This document shows positions 1 through 5,105 of a DNA stretch of 5,604 nucleotides, piece by piece. The notes beneath the pieces were generated by a model. It did no database searches. It had not been told where the DNA came from and worked only from the letters and a program-made list of their open reading frames with translations. The DNA is from Thermoplasmatota archaeon (GTDB taxonomy: Archaea; Thermoplasmatota; Thermoplasmata; RBG-16-68-12; JAJISG01). Each line of letters starts with the position of its first letter. Positions within the stretch are counted from its first letter, which is position 1. The position numbers and the translations under genes are program-made. Location: the NCBI GenBank assembly GCA_022848785.1, contig JAJISK010000059.1, forward strand, positions 1 to 5,604, read 5' to 3'.

Positions 1-1
1 C

Positions 2-40
2 CTCATCCCCGACTTCTACGAGTGAGAGGCCCACGGAGAA
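2..40 (+). other. Upstream coding fragment of the first ECF ATPase, closed by an in-frame TGA
   Basis: In the same frame as the ATPase that follows, these bases read LIPDFYE, a TGA stop at 23-25, then EAHGE and on into VTVEGRD. From family knowledge, ECF ATPases usually carry a segment like NGLIPHFY followed by Gly/Glu-rich residues and a GEV.V.GRD strand at this point, just after the Walker A helix. The fragment therefore looks like the natural continuation of the gene, with one sense codon (GGA, CGA or AGA would each be one substitution away) replaced by TGA. Neighbouring genes end in TGA, so the codon is not generally reassigned here. The Walker A region lies outside the window. Confidence 0.7.
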
Positions 41-712
41 GTGACGGTGGAAGGCCGGGATGAGCTCTCCCTCCGCCCGAATCGAGTGGCCACATTCGTA
101 GGGAGCGTCTTCCAGTCCCCGGAGGACCAGATCATTGCGGGGAAGGTAGGAAGAGATGTGGCCTTTGGGTTGGAAAACCTGGGATGGGATAAGGAGGTCA
201 TCGCAGAGAGGGTGAACCAGTCGCTCGAAGCCGTAGGACTTGGCGATCTCGCGGCACAGGAGACCTCCGCGTTGAGCGGGGGCCAGATGCAGCGTCTCGC
301 CTTGGCGGGCGTCCTGGCGATGGGGCCTCAGGTCCTCCTCCTCGACGAGCCTGCCTCGGAGCTCGATCCACGAGGTCGCCAAGAGGTTCTCGGAACGATC
401 GAGAGGCTGGTCCGGAGCGAGTCGAAGACGATGATCATCACGGACCACCGCCTCGGCGACCTCCTCGGCGCGGTGGACCGCGTTGTGGTTATGCATCGTG
501 GCCGGGTTGCCCTCGATGGGGCACCTCGGGAGGTCATGGCCCGGCCCGAGTTGGGGGGGTGGGGGGTCGAGATCCCGACGGCCGTTCGTGTGTGGCGTCG
601 TCTGAGCCAACTGGGACTCGACGTTCCGTGCCCCCTGACCCCCGAGGAGCTGGTCGACAGTCTGGTGCCGAACGGGAGGAACCTCTCCGATGTGCTCGAA
701 GCCGCTGCTTAG
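41..712 (+). CDS. ecfA: ECF transporter ATPase (first copy), lacking its N-terminus after an in-frame stop
   Basis: ABC-type ATPase of an energy-coupling factor transporter. It would hydrolyse ATP on the cytoplasmic side of EcfT to drive uptake of a vitamin or metal by an S component. Numbering from the GTG at 41, the sequence shows a Q-loop (VFQSPEDQ, Gln25), the ECF-type segment VGRDVAFGLEN (36-46), signature LSGGQ (78-82), Walker B VLLLDE (98-103), D-loop SELDP (106-110) and H-loop His136. There is no Walker A. It would be encoded upstream, beyond the TGA at 23-25, so a protein starting at 41, or at the GTG at 47 that sits 8 nt after a GGAG, could not bind ATP normally. Either the gene is inactivated, or the TGA is a sequence error in an intact gene of roughly 280 residues. 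The 3' end overlaps the next ATPase by 23 nt. The family call is sure; functionality is not. Confidence 0.9.
   Translation: MTVEGRDELSLRPNRVATFVGSVFQSPEDQIIAGKVGRDVAFGLENLGWDKEVIAERVNQSLEAVGLGDLAAQETSALSGGQMQRLALAGVLAMGPQVLLLDEPASELDPRGRQEVLGTIERLVRSESKTMIITDHRLGDLLGAVDRVVVMHRGRVALDGAPREVMARPELGGWGVEIPTAVRVWRRLSQLGLDVPCPLTPEELVDSLVPNGRNLSDVLEAAA
675..679 (+). promoter_or_regulatory. Ribosome binding site of the second ECF ATPase
   Basis: A perfect GGAGG lies inside the end of the preceding ATPase gene, 10 nt before the ATG at 690. It supports that ATG as the start and the 23-nt gene overlap, which implies coupled translation of the two ATPases. Confidence 0.65.
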
Positions 713-1511
713 CCTCCGCGACGTCCACTACGTCTACCCGAACGGGACGCCGGCGATCCGCGGCATCAGTCTCGACGTTCTGCCCGGGCAACGGGTCGCG
801 CTGCTGGGGGAAAACGGGTCGGGCAAGACGACCCTGGCACGAATCATGGTCGGGCTCGTGCGTCCCTCGAAGGGGTCGGTTCGGCTGGGCGACGTGGATT
901 ACGAGACCTTGACAACCCATGACATCGCCCGAGAGGTCGGGATCGTGTTCCAGAACCCCGACCACCAGATCTTCTTGGAGCGGGTCTGGGATGAAGTCGC
1001 CTTCGGGCCCAGGAACTACGGCCTCTCGCCTGGCCAGGTTGAGGAGCGGGTGGGGACAGCCCTTCACGATTTTGACCTGTGGGAGGACCGGTATCGACTC
1101 CCGGCCGCGCTGAGCGGAGGGGAACGGAAGAGCGTTGCCTTCGCCTCGAGTTTCGCCCTTCGACCGCGGGTGCTCCTCCTTGATGAGCCGACGAAGGGGA
1201 TGGATTACGGCCGGAAGCGCCGTCTGGCGAGGATGGCGGATCGATTGACGGCCGAAGGCAGAACCGTCTTCTTCATCACCCACGACGTGGACTTTGCCTA
1301 CGCGTCCACTGAGCGCGCCGTCGTCCTACGGCGGGGTCGTGTGCTCTTCGAAGGCCGGACGAGGGACGTCCTGAGCAGGTCAGATCTGGCGGATGCGGGG
1401 CTCCATGAGGCGATGGCTCCCCTCTTACTCGCAACGATGCGTGCGCGAGGGATCTCGCCGGATTCCGCTCTCTATCATGAGGTCCAACGGCGGGTGGAGG
1501 CGGTCTCGTGA
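690..1511 (+). CDS. ecfA: ECF transporter ATPase (second copy), intact
   Basis: Cytoplasmic ATP-hydrolysing subunit of the energy-coupling factor module. It normally pairs with a second EcfA and binds the coupling helices of EcfT. All catalytic motifs are present in its 273 residues: Walker A GENGSGKTT (40-48), Q-loop VFQNPDHQ (Gln88), the ECF-typical DEVAFGPRN (101-109), signature LSGGE (141-145), Walker B VLLLDE (161-166) with catalytic Glu166, D-loop KGMD (169-172) and H-loop His198. The C-terminal tail (about 225-273) is the helical extension usual for this family. The start has a GGAGG 10 nt upstream. The TGA stop overlaps the GTG start of ecfT by 4 nt, so the three genes are surely cotranscribed. 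Whether it corresponds to EcfA1 or EcfA2 of Firmicutes cannot be decided here. In the pair, this is the subunit certain to have an intact nucleotide site. Confidence 0.95.
   Translation: MCSKPLLSLRDVHYVYPNGTPAIRGISLDVLPGQRVALLGENGSGKTTLARIMVGLVRPSKGSVRLGDVDYETLTTHDIAREVGIVFQNPDHQIFLERVWDEVAFGPRNYGLSPGQVEERVGTALHDFDLWEDRYRLPAALSGGERKSVAFASSFALRPRVLLLDEPTKGMDYGRKRRLARMADRLTAEGRTVFFITHDVDFAYASTERAVVLRRGRVLFEGRTRDVLSRSDLADAGLHEAMAPLLLATMRARGISPDSALYHEVQRRVEAVS
1496..1500 (+). promoter_or_regulatory. Ribosome binding site of ecfT
   Basis: GGAGG 7 nt upstream of the GTG at 1508, inside the 3' end of the preceding ATPase gene. It decides the GTG start, which sits in a GTGA stop/start overlap. Confidence 0.7.
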
Positions 1512-2341
1512 GCACGGCCCTGGATGCCTTCCGCTACCAAGAGGAGGACACCCCGCTTCACCGTCTCGATCCTCGTGCGAAGCTGCTCATCGTCGCCGCC
1601 CTGATTCTGTTCCTCTGGCTTTGGTGGGACCTCGCCGTGGTCCTGCTGGCCCTCGTTCCCCTGACCCTCCTGGTCCTCGTTGGCCGCTTAGGTCGTCCCC
1701 TCGTGGACTCCCTTCGTCTCTACGCGATCCTCGGCCTCCTGCTGGTGCCGCTGAATGTTCTGCTGCACTCCGCGCTGACCTTTCCGCCCAGCCAGGCGGA
1801 GGTACTGATGACCCTCACCCCGCCGGACACACCCCTCCTCGGCGGGCTGGCGATCACGAGGGAGGCCCTGACCTTCAGCCTCTTGGTATATGCTCGCCTC
1901 GTCCTCATGCTCGTGGCGACGAGCGTCTTCTTCCTCACAACGAGCCTGGACGACCTCGAGGCCTTGCTCCTCTCTCTCCGGGTCCCGTACTTCTTCGTGC
2001 TGACCCTCAGCCTCGCCTTCCGGTTCCTCCCGACGCTGGGGGAGGAGGCAACGCGAATTCGTGAGGCGCAGGTGGCGCGAGGCCTCGACCTCGAGACGGG
2101 AGGACGCCTCCGACGGTTGTGGCGCGCCGGGATTCCCCTCCTGCTCCCCCTGTTCGTCAGCGTCCTGCGCCGCTCCGTTCGCCTCGGGGAAGCGATGGAG
2201 GCGCGGGCGACCTTTGCCTACCCCACCCGAACGAACACGGTCGATCTCGTGGTGGGCCCCGGCGATGTGGGCGTGGTGGTCGTAACCCTCGCGTTTCTCG
2301 CGTTAGCCTTGGTGTTCCGGGTCACCGTCGGGCCGGGCTGA
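1508..2341 (+). CDS. ecfT: ECF transporter transmembrane protein EcfT
   Basis: Membrane scaffold of the energy-coupling factor transporter, linking the EcfA pair to a substrate-binding S component. The 277-residue length is normal. The N-terminal family motif LHRLDPRAKLL is at 17-27. Hydrophobic segments lie at about 26-58, 70-90, 122-145, 158-175, 208-221 and 254-272. The cytoplasmic coupling region has the two family motifs that dock onto the ATPases: Ala-Arg-Gly at 190-192 (in VARGLDL) and a second copy that reads Ala-Arg-Ala at 232-234 (in MEARATF), so the last Gly is replaced. The GTG start overlaps the ATPase stop by 4 nt and is preceded by GGAGG. It is the last gene of the operon and converges on the DMT transporter after 31 nt. 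The substrate cannot be read from EcfT, because specificity lies in the S component, which is not in the window. Confidence 0.94.
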   Translation: MSTALDAFRYQEEDTPLHRLDPRAKLLIVAALILFLWLWWDLAVVLLALVPLTLLVLVGRLGRPLVDSLRLYAILGLLLVPLNVLLHSALTFPPSQAEVLMTLTPPDTPLLGGLAITREALTFSLLVYARLVLMLVATSVFFLTTSLDDLEALLLSLRVPYFFVLTLSLAFRFLPTLGEEATRIREAQVARGLDLETGGRLRRLWRAGIPLLLPLFVSVLRRSVRLGEAMEARATFAYPTRTNTVDLVVGPGDVGVVVVTLAFLALALVFRVTVGPG

Positions 2342-2372
2342 ACCATGCCGTATCTTCAGAGTCGGCGGGCGG

Positions 2373-3236
2373 TCAGACCAGGACTACCGCGAGCAAGCCA
2401 ACGACGAACGCGACCACGGCGAGGACATCGATCCAGGTGAACCGCTCGTGTAGAAGGGTTGTGGCCGCCAGGACCGTGATCATGGGATACGCCCCCGTCA
2501 GCGCGGCCACGAGCGAGACCGGTCCGTCGACAAGGGCCAGCGTCATCAGGATCACCCCACCGGAACCCATCACGATGGTCAATGTCGGCCAGGCGAGCAG
2601 TCGCCGCTTCGCCAGGAAGCGTCCCGAAGCTCTGGCTCCCACGAAGAGCAGGAGAGGGACACCTACGAGGAGGTTGGAGACGCCAAAGTAGAAGAAGGTC
2701 GGTCCCTCCCCGAGTTCCGTCACGGCGACCTTAACGAGGAACCCCCAGACGCCCCACAACAGGAAGGAGAGGAGCACGAGTATCGTCAACAGCCTCCCTC
2801 CCGCCCTCGCCGTCTGCCTCTCTCTCCGTCCCAGAAGGACGGCAGAACCCAAAAGGAGCGCGATTCCGAGTCCCTGAGTTAGCGTGATGGTCTCGCCCAG
2901 GAAGGCCAACGCGAGGATGACCGTGACCGCAGGGTAGGCTGCGACGATGGTTCCAACCCGCGAGATCGTGCCCCGGGCGATGGTCTCGTAGTAGGCAACG
3001 AAGCCCAGCATGCCGGTGAGACCGGCGCCCAGGCCCAGAAGGAGACCCCGGCTCCCACCGAGGGAGGGGGCGCCGAAGGCCAGGTAGGCCGCCAGGAACA
3101 CGCCGGCCTCCCCCAGCGCCACCATCGCGGCCATCTTGCGAGGGCCGAGGGCCCCCACGCCCCGCTTCGCGGCGACCTGTCCCAATCCCCATCCCAAGGT
3201 CGCGCCTAGCGCGAGGACGATCCAGATTTCGACCAT
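2373..3236 (-). CDS. EamA/DMT-superfamily transporter, ten helices
   Basis: Inner-membrane transporter of the drug/metabolite transporter superfamily, whose members mostly export amino acids or other small metabolites or exchange nucleotide sugars. The substrate here is unknown. The 287 residues contain two EamA halves (about 3-138 and 149-287), each with five hydrophobic helices, separated by a basic loop around GRRERQTARAGGR (136-148). The internal duplication is visible: AAYPAVTVILALAFLGETIT (99-118) aligns with GAYPMITVLAATTLLHERFT (248-267), each ending in the conserved Glu before the last helix of the half. The ATG is the only sensible start, since helix 1 begins at once and the next Met is residue 35. 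No clear ribosome binding site precedes it. A small gene on the same strand ends 21 nt upstream, so the two may share a transcript. The gene is convergent with the ECF operon. Confidence 0.93.
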   Translation of the reverse strand: MVEIWIVLALGATLGWGLGQVAAKRGVGALGPRKMAAMVALGEAGVFLAAYLAFGAPSLGGSRGLLLGLGAGLTGMLGFVAYYETIARGTISRVGTIVAAYPAVTVILALAFLGETITLTQGLGIALLLGSAVLLGRRERQTARAGGRLLTILVLLSFLLWGVWGFLVKVAVTELGEGPTFFYFGVSNLLVGVPLLLFVGARASGRFLAKRRLLAWPTLTIVMGSGGVILMTLALVDGPVSLVAALTGAYPMITVLAATTLLHERFTWIDVLAVVAFVVGLLAVVLV

Positions 3237-3257
3237 GCGCGCGTCACGAGTGCGCCC

Positions 3258-3539
3258 TCAGAGGCGCGTCACCTGGAGCTTCCCCTCCGGGGAGACGATG
3301 ACCTCATACAACTCCTGGTCCGTTCCGTGGTAATCGGCCTTGTACAACTCGTCAAAGTTCCACCAGACGGGCTTCAGATCCACGGGACGAATGGTCCACT
3401 CCTTGAAGTTCGGGAGGAATTTCCGGAGCTCGTCCTCCAGCTTCCGAAATTGCTCGTGCAGCTCGCGAATGCTGCCCTTGAGCCGCTTCAATCCCTTGAC
3501 CTGGTCCGCGCGCAGGGGACCATCCACAACCGTTTTCAT
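3258..3539 (-). CDS. Unrecognised 93-residue protein with a charged helical N-terminal half
   Basis: I do not recognise this protein. From the ATG at 3539 it has 93 residues and no signal peptide or membrane segment, so it is probably cytoplasmic. Residues 10-42 are rich in Lys, Arg and Glu with spaced Leu (for example LHEQFRKLEDELRKFL, 27-42) and suggest an amphipathic helix or short coiled coil. Residues 46-93 are aromatic-rich (EWTI, WWNFDELY, YHGTD) and end in a likely beta hairpin (YEVIVSPEGKLQVTRL). I preferred this ATG to the upstream TTG (3683) and ATG (3656) because the extra N-terminus is Gly/Pro/Ser-rich and unlike the rest, and MKTVVDG is a natural beginning; a GGTGGT lies just before it as a weak ribosome binding site. 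It ends 21 nt before the DMT transporter, a possible partner or simply a neighbour. Confidence 0.7.
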   Translation of the reverse strand: MKTVVDGPLRADQVKGLKRLKGSIRELHEQFRKLEDELRKFLPNFKEWTIRPVDLKPVWWNFDELYKADYHGTDQELYEVIVSPEGKLQVTRL

Positions 3540-3585
3540 CCGACCACCAACCGGGGCCCCTCCGGCCTCGAGGAGCGGCTGCCCG

Positions 3586-3603
3586 CCTCCCGAGGATGGG
3601 AGG
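3586..3603 (-). repeat. Short inverted repeat in the leader of the 93-residue gene
   Basis: CCTCCC and GGGAGG form perfect 6-bp arms around a 6-nt spacer. It could fold as a hairpin in the leader of the small gene or lie just behind the end of the ankyrin gene. It has no T-rich tail, so a terminator is not supported. Confidence 0.3.
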
Positions 3604-3612
3604 TCATCCGGC

Positions 3613-3620
3613 CCTATAGG
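3613..3620 (-). promoter_or_regulatory. Possible TATA element upstream of the 93-residue gene
   Basis: The self-complementary octamer CCTATAGG lies about 75 nt before the preferred ATG at 3539, in a GC-rich gap between the ankyrin gene and this gene. If used as a TATA box it would give a leader of about 50 nt containing the inverted repeat at 3586-3603. The match to an archaeal TATA box is weak. Confidence 0.2.
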
Positions 3621-3692
3621 CTTTGGGCTGGCCCTCCATCGGTCCGACCGACGCATGATGGAGGTTTCTGAGTCCCCTGTCAAGTCCGTCCG

Positions 3693-4381
3693 CTACGACC
3701 TGCCGGCCCGCTCGAGCAGGTCGACGACTTCCGGGTGGTCGGCCTCGATGGCGAACTCCATCGGTGTCTTTCCCCCTTGCGCCGGCACATCGACTGTGGC
3801 CCCCGCCTCCAGCAACATCCGTGTCATCTCCGTGTCGCCGCTGGCCGCCGCAGAGTGGAGGGCCGTAAACCCCCCCTCGCTGGGGGGGCGTCCACGTCCG
3901 CTCCGACCTCCAGGAGGATGGCCACTGCATCACCCTGCCGGCTCGCGGCCGCCGCCTGGAGTGGCTGGTTCCCGTTGCTGTTATGGGAGAGGGCACGGTG
4001 GCTGGCCCCCTTCGAGAGCAAGGTGCGAAGGGCATCCAAGCTTCCGAAGTGGGCCGCGAGGTGAAGAGGGGTCCAGCCATCGAAGCTGTAGCTCTCCACC
4101 AACGTCCGGTCGGTCCAGAGGAGCTCCCTGAGCCGATCTTTCAAGTCGAGGGCGGACGCTTCGAATACATCTGGCCGCGCGCCCTGACGCATGAGGTGGT
4201 CCGCGATGGCGGCCTGACGGTAGTACGCCGCCCAGATCATGGGGCTCGCGCCGTCGGAATTCTTGGCCGAGATTAGACCCGGATCGCCTTCGAGGAGCTC
4301 CCGAACCTCGTCCACATCTCCCTCTTCAATGGCCTCAACGAGTCGCGCCCGCACCACCTCCCCATCCTTTGATGTCGCCAT
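3693..4381 (-). CDS. Ankyrin-repeat protein, reading frame broken by a frameshift
   Basis: Probable soluble protein-binding scaffold of about 230 residues made almost wholly of ankyrin repeats. The frame from ATG 4381 gives five repeats at about 12-40, 43-70, 72-98 (degenerate), 101-131 (DGWTPLHLAAHFGSLDALRT) and 137-165 (ending LLEVGADVDA). It then hits two 7-base homopolymers at 3870-3888, turns to non-ankyrin sequence and stops at 3824. Two further repeats follow at once in the -1 frame, starting FTALHSAAASGDTEMTRMLL and then QGGKTPMEFAIEADHPEVV, ending at the TAG at 3693. The split is therefore recent, an error, or recoded. The N-terminal motif DVFEASALDLKDRLRELL resembles a common prokaryotic ankyrin family in which one repeat is degenerate in this way. 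The binding partner is unknown. It appears to have its own promoter and no ribosome binding site. Confidence 0.88.
3866..3888 (-). repeat. C7/G7 hairpin and -1 slippery heptamer at the ankyrin frameshift
   Basis: On the coding strand C7, AGCGA and G7 follow each other, a perfect 7-bp all-GC hairpin with a 5-nt loop, directly followed by TTTA. One extra base in either run would join the two ankyrin frames. The last seven bases, GGGTTTA, are also read in the initial frame as G GGT TTA. That is the X XXY YYZ form of a -1 slippage site, and -1 is the shift required. Homopolymer error or a real indel is the simpler explanation. Confidence 0.75.
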
Positions 4382-4402
4382 AAATCTGCTGACGAGACCT
4401 GG

Positions 4403-4410
4403 AAGTATTT
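4403..4410 (-). promoter_or_regulatory. TATA-like box for leaderless transcription of the ankyrin gene
   Basis: On the minus strand the octamer AAATACTT, in an A/T patch within GC-rich sequence, is centred about 25 nt before the ATG at 4381. In archaea the TATA box is centred some 26 nt before the transcription start, so transcription would begin at or next to the ATG, giving a leaderless mRNA. Consistent with this, no GGAGG-like sequence lies between box and ATG. Confidence 0.45.
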
Positions 4411-4476
4411 CTCACCTGTGCATCCCTGTATTAGTTGATCAAGCCTCACTCCCGCAATCCGGGTTCGGAGAGATTT

Positions 4477-4498
4477 CGACGTTCAGACCTGGACGTCG
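4477..4498. repeat. Inverted repeat between the ankyrin gene and the 93-residue gene
   Basis: CGACGT and ACGTCG are perfect 6-bp arms separated by 10 nt, about one helical turn apart. The site lies about 40 nt after the stop of the upstream small gene and about 100 nt before the ankyrin start, so it could be a regulator half-site pair or a hairpin at the end of the small-gene transcript. The rest of the gap 4382-4538 shows nothing else besides the promoter. Confidence 0.25.
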
Positions 4499-4538
4499 GA
4501 TGGGGGTCGGAGGGTGCCGATGTGGCCATTGCCACACG

Positions 4539-4820
4539 CTATTCTGCGCCTGCCGCCTCATCGGGGCTGATGAGATGCCGCTCACACACCCAGCCGCCCT
4601 GGCCAGGTTCCCATATGACCCCGTCGAGCTTCTCCGTCACGATTCCCTTTTCTCTGTCTCTTCGGCACTGACCCACCCAATACAGGGCTCCGGCGAGGCC
4701 GGAATCGTCCTGGGGTTGGTCCACGTTCTCGTCGCGACTGTCCAAGTAGTCCCAAAGCGCCTGGAGCACCTGGTTTGCGATTCGAATTCGGTCCCAGGTC
4801 TCCACGTCAAGGAAGCTCAT
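4539..4820 (-). CDS. Unrecognised 93-residue acidic, Trp-rich protein
   Basis: I do not recognise this family. The 93 residues are acidic and have five tryptophans (9, 23, 48, 70, 77). Residues 1-28 look helical (WDRIRIANQVLQALWDYL), 30-42 form a polar Asp/Gln-rich linker, and 43-93 hold a more compact-looking region with two cysteines (52 and 79) and a CERH stretch (79-82), too few ligands for a convincing metal site. There is no signal peptide or membrane helix. Codon usage is strongly G/C at third positions like the surrounding genes, which supports a real gene. ATG 4820 is the only possible start, since no other start codon lies between it and the upstream in-frame stop. There is no ribosome binding site, but the ATG overlaps the TGA of a possible upstream small gene (ATGA), so translation may be coupled. 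Confidence 0.7.
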   Translation of the reverse strand: MSFLDVETWDRIRIANQVLQALWDYLDSRDENVDQPQDDSGLAGALYWVGQCRRDREKGIVTEKLDGVIWEPGQGGWVCERHLISPDEAAGAE

Positions 4821-4981
4821 TGCAGAGTCAGAATCACGCTCGGCCTTGTGCGTTTCGGTTCATGTGGTAAACGGGCAAGCTCTGCCTGGAGTGGACCGGG
4901 TGGGATTGGGATGGCCGCCGATACGGACCGATGGATAGCTCTGTTACTTTCGTAGCGATTCTTCCAGTACTCCGCGTTCAT
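4817..4981 (-). CDS. Possible small gene, 54 residues, coupled to its neighbours
   Basis: An open frame not recognised as any family. Support comes from the setting: GAGGT lies 8 nt before the ATG and overlaps the stop codon of the preceding peptide gene, and the TGA overlaps the ATG of the next gene by 4 nt. The predicted product begins with a polar aromatic stretch (MNAEYWKNRYESNRAIHRS), passes a Pro-rich segment (IPIPPGP, 24-30) and ends basic; it has no membrane helix. Codon usage in the second half is less G/C-biased than in neighbouring genes, and this argues against it. If it is not coding, the stretch is simply a 170-nt untranslated spacer. Confidence 0.42.
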   Translation of the reverse strand: MNAEYWKNRYESNRAIHRSVSAAIPIPPGPLQAELARLPHEPKRTRPSVILTLQ

Positions 4982-4989
4982 GTGGATTT

Positions 4990-4994
4990 ACCTC
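4990..4994 (-). promoter_or_regulatory. Ribosome binding site of the 54-residue gene
   Basis: GAGGT, 8 nt before the ATG at 4981, shares two bases with the TGA (4993-4995) of the upstream peptide gene. This layout is typical of translational coupling. Confidence 0.4.
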
Positions 4995-5082
4995 AACCGC
5001 TGGTCAAGCTGTACCCGAAGATATCGAGAACTAAGGCGATGCCCAGAAGCAAGAGGACCCACCCTATCTCCTCCCGTACCAT
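4993..5082 (-). CDS. Small single-helix membrane peptide, 29 residues
   Basis: A very short open frame easily missed by gene finders. It starts MVREE, then has one strongly hydrophobic segment of about 20 residues (IGWVLLLLGIALVLDIFGY, 6-24) containing one Asp, and ends SLTSG. That is the pattern of a single-pass membrane peptide with a short charged N-terminus. The start is unusually well supported: GGAGG with 6 nt spacing, in the context GGAGGGATC, nearly the full anti-Shine-Dalgarno complement. The next open frame begins 11 nt after its stop with its own ribosome binding site. Function is unknown; peptides of this size often bind larger membrane complexes, but nothing here names a partner. 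The nearest membrane-protein gene is the ABC-2 permease upstream on the same strand. Chance occurrence of both a good RBS and a clean helix is unlikely but possible. Confidence 0.55.
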   Translation of the reverse strand: MVREEIGWVLLLLGIALVLDIFGYSLTSG

Positions 5083-5088
5083 GAGATC

Positions 5089-5093
5089 CCTCC
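5089..5093 (-). promoter_or_regulatory. Strong ribosome binding site of the 29-residue peptide
   Basis: GGAGG, 6 nt before the ATG at 5082, within GAGGAGGGATCTC. It is the best Shine-Dalgarno match in the window, and the main reason to believe the small gene. Confidence 0.6.
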
Positions 5094-5095
5094 TC

Positions 5096-5105
5096 GGGGG
5101 GGGGG
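5096..5105. repeat. Ten-base G/C homopolymer
   Basis: Ten consecutive G on the + strand (C on the transcribed strand of the small gene) end 2 nt before the GAGGAGGG ribosome binding region. It is the longest homopolymer in the window. Its length in the assembly may be uncertain. Confidence 0.9.

Noticed and set aside
23..25. TGA as selenocysteine or as a reassigned codon
   Set aside because: ECF ATPases are not known selenoproteins, and TGA is used as the normal stop of the next genes (1509-1511, 2339-2341).
534..1283. Long minus-strand open frame (249 codons) across the ECF ATPases
   Set aside because: It mirrors two well-supported ATPase genes on the other strand; its product is Arg/Pro-rich with no domain. 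High GC makes such antisense frames common.
1393..2064. Plus-strand open frame of 223 codons overlapping ecfT
   Set aside because: Out of frame with the clear EcfT protein; its product is a Pro/Arg/Ser-rich shadow.
3239..3272. Nine-base direct repeat GCGCGTCAC (3239-3247 and 3264-3272)
   Set aside because: Short, GC-rich, one copy inside the end of a gene; chance is a sufficient explanation.
3540..3683. N-terminal extension of the 93-residue gene to a TTG at 3683 (141 residues)
   Set aside because: The extension is Gly/Pro/Ser-rich, has a rare start codon and no RBS; ATG 3539 gives a natural N-terminus.
3340..4131. Plus-strand open frame of 263 codons opposite the small gene and the ankyrin gene
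   Set aside because: It is antisense to recognisable ankyrin repeats and is low-complexity Ser/Arg/Pro.
4768..4802. GATTCGAATTCGGTC resembling a tRNA T-loop
   Set aside because: No acceptor, D or anticodon arms can be folded around it, and it lies in a coding region.
4239..4955. Plus-strand open frame of 238 codons, with a short CGHCHTLFCAC stretch
   Set aside because: It lies antisense to the start of the ankyrin gene and the whole 93-residue gene. The cysteine cluster tempted a zinc-site reading, but there is no domain, no RBS and the codon bias favours the other strand.
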